Source of the DNA: Tardiphaga sp.
Lineage (GTDB): Bacteria; Pseudomonadota; Alphaproteobacteria; Rhizobiales; Xanthobacteraceae
Reading direction: 5' to 3'
DNA: 5,015 nt
Assembly: GCA_028290325.1 (NCBI GenBank)
Contig: JAQGJY010000306.1
Coordinates: forward strand, 1-5,015
Shown: in pieces, positions 1-5,015 of the stretch
How positions within the stretch are numbered: the first letter of the stretch is position 1
Layout: the number at the start of each line of letters is the position of its first letter
Translations under genes and position numbers: made by a program
Notes under the pieces: generated by a model
The model's input: the letters and a program-made list of their open reading frames with translations, nothing else
What the model was told of the DNA's origin: nothing
Database searches by the model: none

Positions 1-17
1 CTTGCCACGAGCTTTCG

Positions 18-46
18 CTTGCCGCGGCCGATAGCTGCGCTACACT
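18..46 (+). promoter_or_regulatory. Possible sigma70-like promoter of the transporter operon
   Basis: A CTTGCC element (18-23) is followed after 17 bases by TACACT (41-46). This resembles the alphaproteobacterial housekeeping pattern, in which the CTTGAC-like -35 is the better conserved half. Transcription would begin near 53, leaving a leader of about 60 bases before the receptor start at 112. The match is imperfect (CC for AC in the -35, two deviations in the -10) and the upstream region is cut by the window edge, so the main promoter could lie further upstream. This is inference from motif and position only. Confidence 0.3.
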
Positions 47-96
47 CTGTCGCAGGGGCTGTGGAACAAAGCCCGGTCGACCAACAGGTAATGAAC

Positions 97-104
97 AGAG
101 GAAG
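97..104 (+). promoter_or_regulatory. Ribosome binding site of the receptor gene
   Basis: The purine-rich AGAGGAAG lies 7 bases before the ATG at 112. It is the reason to start the protein there rather than at the TTG at 19, the ATG at 91 or the ATG at 121. The choice also puts a typical signal peptide at the very N-terminus. Confidence 0.7.
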
Positions 105-111
105 CGTCCCG

Positions 112-1353
112 ATGACGATTATGTTTCCGCGCGCTCGATTTTTGGCGTCCACTGTTGCCGTATCCCTGAGCATTCTGGCCGTTCCGGCTCAAGCAGCCGA
201 CCCTATAAAAATCGGCGTGATCGCCGAAGCTCAGGCGATAGCGGGTGCTTCGATCCCACAAGCGGCGCAACTCGCGGCCGAGGAGATCAATGCGAAGGGC
301 GGCATCGACGGCCGCCAAATTGAGGTTGTAATTTATGACAACCACTCGTCCTCGGCGGATTCGGTACGTGCCTTCCAGCGCGCGGTGAACGAGGACAAGG
401 TCAACGTTGTCATCGGCAGCTACATCAGCGAGGTGGTGCTTGCGTTGATGCCCTGGGCATCGCGGCTCAAGACGCCGTTCATTACCCCGGGTGCGGCATC
501 GAATGAAATCACAAAGGCAGTCAACAAGGACTATGAAAAGAACAAATACACTTTCCATGGCTACCTGACATCCGGGGCGCTGGCGACATCGGTTTGCGAT
601 GCCGCCAAGGATCTTCTGGTCGACGCCAAGAAAATGAAAACCGCCGTCATCATGAGTGAGGACGCGGCATGGACCAAGCCGCTTGACGTCGGTTACCAGG
701 AATGTCTGCCGAAAATTGGACTGAAGGTGCTCGATCACATTCGTTTCTCGCCCGATACGACAGACTTCACACCTATCTTCAACAAGATTGAAGGTCTCAA
801 GCCGGACGTGATTATAACGGGCATATCGCATGTCGGCGTGCAGCCGACCGTGCAGTGGAAGAACCAACAGGTTCCGATTCCGATGCTCGGAATTTCATCG
901 CAGGCGACGAACTCGACCTTTGGCAAGGACACCAACAACGCGGCCTTCGGTGTGCTGTATCAAGGTGTTTCGGGTCCGGGCGTCGCGGTGACGCCAAAAT
1001 CGGTGCCATTCGCGGACGCCTTCAAGGCAAAGTTCGGAAACTATCCGTCATATGCGGGCTACACCGCCTATGACGAGGTCTACTTCATCGCGGATGCGGT
1101 GAAACGCGCCGGCTCGACCGAGGCCGACAAGCTTGTCACCGCGCTGGAGGCGACGGATTGGGAAGGCACGATTGGCCGTACACAATTTTACGGCAAGGAC
1201 GAGCCATTCACGCACGGACTTAAATACGGCAAGGGTCTGATCACCGGACTTATGCTGCAATGGCAAGACGGCGCGCAGGTCGCGGTCTGGCCAAAGGAAG
1301 TTTCCAAAGGCGAGCTGAAGTTTCCGAGCTTCATCAAGCTAACCACAAACTGA
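112..1353 (+). CDS. Periplasmic substrate-binding protein of a Liv/HAAT-type ABC importer (LivJ/LivK-like)
   Basis: This 413-residue protein is a type I periplasmic binding protein (Peripla_BP_6 / leucine-binding fold). It is expected to capture a small solute in the periplasm and present it to the LivH-LivM permease. Residues 1-28 form a signal peptide: basic Arg7 and Arg9, a hydrophobic core at 10-24, and an Ala-Gln-Ala cleavage site before Ala29-Asp30. The mature domain starts with the usual strand PIKIGVIA (31-38), followed by the family helix AAEEINAKGGIDGR (55-68) and the EVVIYDN strand (71-77). The segment around 101-131 (IGSYISE, then TPFITPGAAS) corresponds to the region that binds the ligand alpha-carboxylate and amine in LivJ. 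Cys162 and Cys198 are the only cysteines of the mature protein and could form a disulfide. There is no lipobox. The length fits the family. ATG at 112 is preferred because of the AGAGGAAG upstream. The ligand is not predictable: the fold also serves amides, urea and aromatic acids, so livJ or livK is not assigned as a name. The family call is secure. Confidence 0.93.
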   Translation: MTIMFPRARFLASTVAVSLSILAVPAQAADPIKIGVIAEAQAIAGASIPQAAQLAAEEINAKGGIDGRQIEVVIYDNHSSSADSVRAFQRAVNEDKVNVVIGSYISEVVLALMPWASRLKTPFITPGAASNEITKAVNKDYEKNKYTFHGYLTSGALATSVCDAAKDLLVDAKKMKTAVIMSEDAAWTKPLDVGYQECLPKIGLKVLDHIRFSPDTTDFTPIFNKIEGLKPDVIITGISHVGVQPTVQWKNQQVPIPMLGISSQATNSTFGKDTNNAAFGVLYQGVSGPGVAVTPKSVPFADAFKAKFGNYPSYAGYTAYDEVYFIADAVKRAGSTEADKLVTALEATDWEGTIGRTQFYGKDEPFTHGLKYGKGLITGLMLQWQDGAQVAVWPKEVSKGELKFPSFIKLTTN

Positions 1354-1385
1354 TCTTGCTCCCGTCGCAGGCATAATCGCGTAAG

Positions 1386-1412
1386 TCGTTATCCCCCCCC
1401 GGGGGGTAACGA
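1386..1412 (+). repeat. Strong GC hairpin between receptor and permease genes
   Basis: TCGTTA (1386-1391) pairs with TAACGA (1407-1412), and the C-tract (1393-1400, eight C) pairs with the G-tract (1401-1406, six G). This gives about 11 base pairs with a single bulged T at 1392 and a CCCG loop. It begins 33 bases after the receptor stop codon. No T-run follows (the next bases are AAGCTGTGACG), so it is not a standard intrinsic terminator. The structure is visible in the sequence. Its role is inferred: such hairpins after binding-protein genes often protect the upstream message from 3' exonucleases or cause partial termination, so that more receptor than permease is made. Confidence 0.7.
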
Positions 1413-1530
1413 AAGCTGTGACGTTCTTACTGGATCCCTGCGCTTCACAAATTCCCAACGCGCCTTTCCCACTGCTGATCGATCGTTTCCGCGTCCCCCA
1501 AAAAACGGCACCCGCCGCCATGGCCTCTCG

Positions 1531-2406
1531 ATGCTTTCCCTTCAAATCCTGATCGACGGTTTCGCAATCAGCGCGCTCTATGCGCTGGGGGCAACTGGTT
1601 TTACCCTCATATTCGGCGTTTCTGGAGTGCTCAATCTTTCGCACGGCGCGATCATGGTGCTCGCCGCGGTGGCGGCATGGGCCGCCGGCAGCATGCTGCA
1701 GGTCGATCACTACACCGGTGCGCTGATCGGCGTGGCTGTGGCACTAGCCGCCGCGCTTATCACTTATTTCGCGGTGGTGCAGCCAATCCAGCGCTCCAAG
1801 CGCATCCCGAACGAAGAGAAGGAAATCTTCGTCCTCACCGGCACGCTTCTTTGGGGCATTATGATCCAGGAAGTGATTGCATATCTCTTCACCAACAACG
1901 CGAAGACCGTCTTGCCGATCATCGAAGGTGTCGTCACCGTGCTTGGTGTCCGCACGCCGAAAAACGAGTGGTTCACCGCTGGGGTATGCTGCGTCGTCAT
2001 CGGGTTGCTGTGGCTGCTGGTCAACCGCACGCGCACGGGCAAGGCGGTGCTTGCGGCCTCGATGAATCCGCGCGGTGTGACACTGCTCGGGCTCGAACTC
2101 AATAACATCTACATCGTGGTGTGGGCGATTTACGGCGTGCTCGCCGGCATTGCCGGCGTGCTGCTGGGCATGTTTCTCGGCGTCTCGTCCTATAGCGTCG
2201 GCCCGCTCACGGCGAGCGCCTTCTCGATCGTCGTACTCGGTGGTCTCGGCAGCGTGTCGGGCTCGTTGATCGCCGCTTTCGTCGTCGGTTATCTCGAAAC
2301 GCTGACGGCGTATCTCGTCTCGCCGGCCTATCGCACCATTCCCGCGCTGTTGTTGCTGGTCTTCGTTATGTATATCCGCCCGCAGGGCCTGCTCGGAAGG
2401 CGTTGA
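1531..2406 (+). CDS. livH: ABC importer inner-membrane permease, LivH type
   Basis: This 291-residue hydrophobic protein is the LivH-type permease (BPD_transp_2 family) that forms half of the membrane channel with the LivM protein encoded next. Family landmarks appear in order. The N-terminal GFAISALYALGATGFTLIFG (10-29) runs into VLNLSHGA (33-40), the counterpart of the usual INFAHGE. The cytoplasmic coupling loop that contacts the ATPases is at about 166-190 (RTRTGKAVLAASMNP, then LLGLELN). It is followed by YGVLAGIAGVLLG (201-213), VVLGGLGSVSGSL (234-246) and the C-terminal RPQGLLGRR. I count about eight membrane segments, roughly 8-30, 38-57, 62-83, 103-122, 146-164, 192-216, 229-256 and 267-283. 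Length is typical. ATG at 1531 places the first helix as in relatives, but no clear Shine-Dalgarno sequence precedes it. The upstream frame offers only a CTG (1438) as an alternative back to the receptor stop. LivM starts 2 bases after this gene. Confidence 0.93.
   Translation: MLSLQILIDGFAISALYALGATGFTLIFGVSGVLNLSHGAIMVLAAVAAWAAGSMLQVDHYTGALIGVAVALAAALITYFAVVQPIQRSKRIPNEEKEIFVLTGTLLWGIMIQEVIAYLFTNNAKTVLPIIEGVVTVLGVRTPKNEWFTAGVCCVVIGLLWLLVNRTRTGKAVLAASMNPRGVTLLGLELNNIYIVVWAIYGVLAGIAGVLLGMFLGVSSYSVGPLTASAFSIVVLGGLGSVSGSLIAAFVVGYLETLTAYLVSPAYRTIPALLLLVFVMYIRPQGLLGRR
2395..2400 (+). promoter_or_regulatory. Ribosome binding site of livM inside the end of livH
   Basis: GGAAGG lies within the last codons of livH, 8 bases before the ATG at 2409. 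It favours that ATG over the TTG at 2403, which would leave only 2 bases of spacing. Its position inside livH indicates translational coupling of the two permeases. Confidence 0.75.
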
Positions 2407-2408
2407 GC

Positions 2409-3332
2409 ATGTCATTTTTCAAAACCAGATTGTTCTGGATTTCGCTTCTGCTTGTCGTCGTCGCGGCGACGCTGCCGTGGTACGTGTCCGGCTATATTCT
2501 CGGGCTGCTGACCGTGGCGTATTATTTCGGCGTCTTTGCGATGTCGTGGGATCTGCTGTTCGGCTTCGCCGGCGAGGTGAATTTCGGCCCGACTTTCCTG
2601 ATCGGCACTGGCGCCTACACGGCGGGCATCATCAACAACCAGTTTGGCACGTCCGTCTATCTCTGCATCTTTGCTGGCGCAATGGCATCGGTGATCGCAG
2701 GTTTCATCCTGGCGCTGCCAGCCTTGCGCGTGCGCGGGCCGTATTTCGGCCTTACGACGCTCGTCGCGGTGCTGATGTTGCAGAACTTCGTCGTCGTTTT
2801 CGCGGATCTGACCGGCGGCGAGATCGGCCTGACCATACCCGATGTCATTTCAATCGACTCTGGCGTGAACTACTGGATCGCGCTGGGCTTCATGGCGCTA
2901 TCCGCCGCGATCCTTTACGGCTTGTCGCAATCGCCGGTCGGCCTTGTATTGCAAGCGTCCGGGCAAGATCCAGTGCAGGCCGGCGCGCTCGGATTCAATA
3001 TCGTCAAGCACAAACTCGCGGCCTTCATCGTCTCGGCCTTTTTCTCCGGCCTCGCCGGCGCGCTGCTGGTGTTCTATTTCGGTACCGCCTCGGTCGGTAC
3101 GGTGATCGATGTCGCGGTCGGCGTACAGGTCATCGTCGCCGCTGTGCTCGGCGGACGACGGACCGTGCTGGGTGCCGCGCTTGGCGCGATCTTTCTGATC
3201 GTCGCGGGTGAATTCCTGCGGCCGACCGGCGAACTCGCGACCTTCATTGTGTCGGCGGTGGCGCTGCTTGCCATCCTGTTCTTTCCGGGCGGCTTCCTCG
3301 GTGCGGCCCTCCAGCGCGAGGCCAACTCGTGA
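2409..3332 (+). CDS. livM: ABC importer inner-membrane permease, LivM type
   Basis: This 307-residue membrane protein is the LivM-type partner of LivH, completing the channel heterodimer. Recognisable segments are MSWDLLFGFAGEVNFG (45-60) with FLIGTGAYTAGI (63-74), LRVRGPYFGLTTLVA (106-120), TGGEIGL (135-141), the cytoplasmic coupling segment SPVGLVLQASGQDPVQAGALGFN (175-197, quoted in part), SAFFSGLAGALLVFYFG (209-225), and the GGRRTVLGAALGA turn (248-260) that corresponds to the family GGxGTxxG. The C-terminus ends FFPGGFLGAALQR as in relatives. Roughly nine hydrophobic segments span it, the first at 8-24. The His of the usual SLGHAAF motif is Pro61 here, and the coupling segment reads GQDP where many relatives have a RExDE-like stretch. 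The start is set by GGAAGG at 2395-2400. It sits 2 bases after the livH stop, and its own stop overlaps the ATPase start codon (GTGA). Confidence 0.93.
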   Translation: MSFFKTRLFWISLLLVVVAATLPWYVSGYILGLLTVAYYFGVFAMSWDLLFGFAGEVNFGPTFLIGTGAYTAGIINNQFGTSVYLCIFAGAMASVIAGFILALPALRVRGPYFGLTTLVAVLMLQNFVVVFADLTGGEIGLTIPDVISIDSGVNYWIALGFMALSAAILYGLSQSPVGLVLQASGQDPVQAGALGFNIVKHKLAAFIVSAFFSGLAGALLVFYFGTASVGTVIDVAVGVQVIVAAVLGGRRTVLGAALGAIFLIVAGEFLRPTGELATFIVSAVALLAILFFPGGFLGAALQREANS

Positions 3333-4816
3333 GAGATACCGTGAACATTGCCACCACACCCGTCCTGCGCGTCCGAGGCCTCACCAAACGGTTCGGCGGT
3401 CTCACGGCCGTGAAGAACCTCTCACTCGATCTAAAGGCCGGTGAAATCTTCGGCCTGATCGGTCCGAACGGCTCCGGCAAATCGACGGCGATGAAGTCGA
3501 TCATGGGCATCGAACGCCCGACCTCCGGCGAAGTCTTGTTCGAGGGTAAGAACGTCGCCGGCCTGCCCGCGCACAAAATCGCCCGCAAAGGCTTCGGCAT
3601 GGTGTTCCAGCATTCGCGACCGCTGAATCGGCAGACCGTGCTGGAAAACATCATGGTGGCGTTGTTGCCCGACAGCCTGTTCATGCTGTTCGCCGATAAG
3701 GCTCTGACTGAGCGCGCCAAATGGATCGCCGAGCGGGTCGGCCTCAAGGACGTGATGCATCGCCGCCCGCCGACCTTGCCGTTCGCCGATTTGCGGCGGC
3801 TCGAATTGGCAAAGGCCATCGCGCGCGATCCCAAGGTCGTGTTGGTCGATGAACCGTTCGCAGGCTTGACCCTGGCCGAAGTTGGCACTTTCTCCGAGCT
3901 GATTCGCAGCTTTCGCGACGAAGGCCGCGCGGTGCTGCTGGTCGATCACAACGTCAAAAGCGTCGCAGCACTCGTCGATCGGGTGCTCGCCATGTATCTG
4001 GGAGAGGAGATCATTACGGGTACAGCCGGCGAGGTCATGCAGAATGAAACCGTGCGTCGCGTCTATCTCGGCGGGGCCATCGAAACCGCCGCGCGGCGCG
4101 AGATGGATTTCAAGGACAAGGTGCCGCTGCTGCGCGTCGAGAACATTAGCGTACTCTACGGCAAGGCGCAGGCGCTCAACAATGTCTCGATCCATGTCCA
4201 CCAGGGCGAGTTCGTCTCTGTGGTCGGGCTGAACGGCGCGGGCAAGACGACGCTCTTCAACACCATCTCCGGCTTCCTCCCCTACACCGGCGAGATCGTC
4301 CGCGACGGCGAAAAACTGCGTGGCATCACGCCGGCGGCGATCGCGCGCAGCGGCCTCGTGCAATGCCCAGAAAACCGTGAGCTGTTCGGTGAAATGAGCG
4401 TGCGCGAGAACCTTGATCTCGGCGGCCAGCATCTCACCGACGACGACCGCACCAAACAGATGGAGTGGCTATTCGGCCTCTTTCCGATCCTGAAGGACCG
4501 GCAAAGCCAAATGGCACAAACGCTCTCCGGCGGCGAGCAACAGATGTTGGCGATCGGTCGGGCGCTGATGATGCAGCCGAAGATTTTGATTCTGGATGAG
4601 CCCACACTGGGTCTGGCGCCGGTCGTGCTCGAAACGCTATCGAAGGCTTTGGAAAAATTACGCCAGACGACTGACATCACGGTGCTACTTGGCGAGCAGA
4701 ACGTCACCTTTGCCCTGCCCCACGCAGATCGAGTCTATGTCCTTGAGCATGCGAGTATCGTTTGGGAAGGCGATCCGGAACGCTTTGCCGCCGAAGCTGG
4801 CAGCGGATACATTTAG
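3329..4816 (+). CDS. livG-livF: Fused LivG-LivF double ATPase of the ABC importer
   Basis: This 495-residue cytoplasmic protein carries two complete ABC ATPase domains, doing the work normally split between LivG and LivF. Domain 1 (about 11-250) is LivG-like: Walker A GPNGSGKST (45-53), Q-loop Gln94 in GMVFQ, an unusual signature LPFAD (150-154) followed by LRRLELAKA, Walker B VVLVDEP (170-176), switch His207, and the typical C-terminal VRRVYLGG. After a short linker (250-264, AIETAARREMDFKDK), domain 2 (about 266-495) is LivF-like: Walker A GLNGAGKTT (300-308), QCPENRELF (345-353), canonical signature LSGGEQQ (399-405), Walker B LILDEP (420-425), and LLGEQN with Gln457 at the switch-His position, as is usual for LivF. 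Separate LivG and LivF are about 250 and 235 residues, so nothing is missing. The GTG at 3329 overlaps the livM stop by 4 bases and has GAGG at 3318-3321. A second GTG at 3341 would also give a full domain 1. Family assignment is secure and the ligand is unknown. Confidence 0.93.
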   Translation: MRDTVNIATTPVLRVRGLTKRFGGLTAVKNLSLDLKAGEIFGLIGPNGSGKSTAMKSIMGIERPTSGEVLFEGKNVAGLPAHKIARKGFGMVFQHSRPLNRQTVLENIMVALLPDSLFMLFADKALTERAKWIAERVGLKDVMHRRPPTLPFADLRRLELAKAIARDPKVVLVDEPFAGLTLAEVGTFSELIRSFRDEGRAVLLVDHNVKSVAALVDRVLAMYLGEEIITGTAGEVMQNETVRRVYLGGAIETAARREMDFKDKVPLLRVENISVLYGKAQALNNVSIHVHQGEFVSVVGLNGAGKTTLFNTISGFLPYTGEIVRDGEKLRGITPAAIARSGLVQCPENRELFGEMSVRENLDLGGQHLTDDDRTKQMEWLFGLFPILKDRQSQMAQTLSGGEQQMLAIGRALMMQPKILILDEPTLGLAPVVLETLSKALEKLRQTTDITVLLGEQNVTFALPHADRVYVLEHASIVWEGDPERFAAEAGSGYI

Positions 4817-4850
4817 CGTTCAAATCCTTTTCGCTCGGCTACGCCGCGTG

Positions 4851-4873
4851 GGGGAATGAACCTCTATTTCCCC
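4851..4873 (+). terminator. Weak candidate operon terminator hairpin
   Basis: GGGGAA (4851-4856) can pair with TTCCCC (4868-4873) around an 11-base loop, starting 34 bases after the ATPase stop. The following bases are ATTTCGATTCC, so there is no proper T-run, and the stem is only 6 pairs. The position fits the end of the operon, but the structure is marginal. Termination could equally be Rho-dependent or lie beyond the window. Confidence 0.25.
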
Positions 4874-4922
4874 ATTTCGATTCCGCGACCTTTGACACCC
4901 ATTAGGCCGGCCAACGGTAAGC

Positions 4923-4945
4923 GAGATGAGGTTTTCTCGCATCTC
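4923..4945 (+). terminator. Second weak hairpin in the 3' flank
   Basis: GAGATG (4923-4928) pairs with CATCTC (4940-4945), with an 11-base loop AGGTTTTCTCG. An alternative pairing, GCGAG (4921-4925) with CTCGC (4936-4940), uses overlapping bases and would compete with it. It is followed by ATTTCCTC, a short and interrupted T-rich stretch. It could be a second or alternative end of the transcript, but it may be chance. Confidence 0.2.
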
Positions 4946-5015
4946 ATTTCCTCGACGTTGAGCTCTGCCACGCTGGCACGAAGCGCAATACCGACTGAGC
5001 ATCGCGCGGTGTCAT

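Noticed and set aside
19..111. Extending the receptor to the TTG at 19 or the ATG at 91
   Set aside because: These starts would bury the signal peptide behind up to 31 extra residues and ignore the good AGAGGAAG before the ATG at 112.
40..867. A 275-codon open frame on the minus strand within the receptor gene
   Set aside because: It is the antisense shadow of the receptor coding region, with no domain resemblance.
3431..4432. A 333-codon open frame on the minus strand within the ATPase gene
   Set aside because: It is the antisense shadow of a high-GC gene, with a composition rich in His, Asp, Gln and Arg and no recognisable domain. The sense strand is an unmistakable ATPase.
3329..4816. 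The double ATPase as an ABC-F, UvrA-like or sugar-type (RbsA/XylG) protein
   Set aside because: There are no ABC-F linker features or zinc motifs. The two halves individually match LivG and LivF and follow livH and livM directly.
4892..4920. TTGACA at 4892-4897 as a promoter for a downstream gene
   Set aside because: The -35 is perfect, but the bases at proper spacing (CGGTAA) are a poor -10 and no gene start follows inside the window.
4966..4978. Small perfect inverted repeat TGCCA-CGC-TGGCA as an operator
   Set aside because: Five-base arms are too short to call without a regulator or conservation. Chance occurrence is likely in GC-rich DNA.
4974..4988. TGGCACG as the -24 half of a sigma54 promoter
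   Set aside because: The -12 half is absent: after four bases the sequence is GCAA rather than TTGC, so the required GC dinucleotide is missing.
4820..5002. A 60-codon minus-strand open frame in the 3' flank
   Set aside because: The product is Arg-rich without a motif, and no ribosome site was evident. It is not enough to call a gene.

Overview
The window is one complete transport locus read entirely from the + strand. It holds a branched-chain amino acid type (HAAT family, Liv-like) ABC importer with its periplasmic receptor, two membrane permeases and a double ATPase. The high-GC coding sequence, the GTG start, the tight gene packing and the style of the proteins suggest an alphaproteobacterium, plausibly of the Bradyrhizobium/Rhodopseudomonas type. 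That placement is inferred from composition and protein style, not from any marker gene.

Layout: positions 1-111 are a leader with a possible sigma70-like promoter and a clear ribosome binding site. A secreted type I substrate-binding protein follows (112-1353). Next is a 177-base gap containing a strong C-tract/G-tract hairpin (1386-1412), then the permeases LivH (1531-2406) and LivM (2409-3332). The last gene (3329-4816) is a single 495-residue protein in which the normally separate ATPases LivG and LivF are joined head to tail. LivH to LivM are 2 bases apart and LivM overlaps the ATPase gene by 4 bases, so these three are very probably translationally coupled. The final 199 bases hold two weak hairpins that might end the transcript, and no convincing gene.

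The genes should work as one machine. The exported receptor captures a small solute in the periplasm and delivers it to the LivH-LivM heterodimer in the inner membrane. The fused ATPase supplies both nucleotide-binding domains. The solute cannot be read from the sequence: HAAT systems carry branched-chain amino acids but also amides, urea, aromatic acids and other small organic molecules, and no regulator or catabolic gene lies in the window to decide.

The most noteworthy points are the LivG-LivF fusion, its asymmetric ATP sites (one consensus, one degenerate), and the receptor-permease gap with its GC hairpin and a livH start lacking an obvious Shine-Dalgarno sequence. I did not find a wholly new type of system here.
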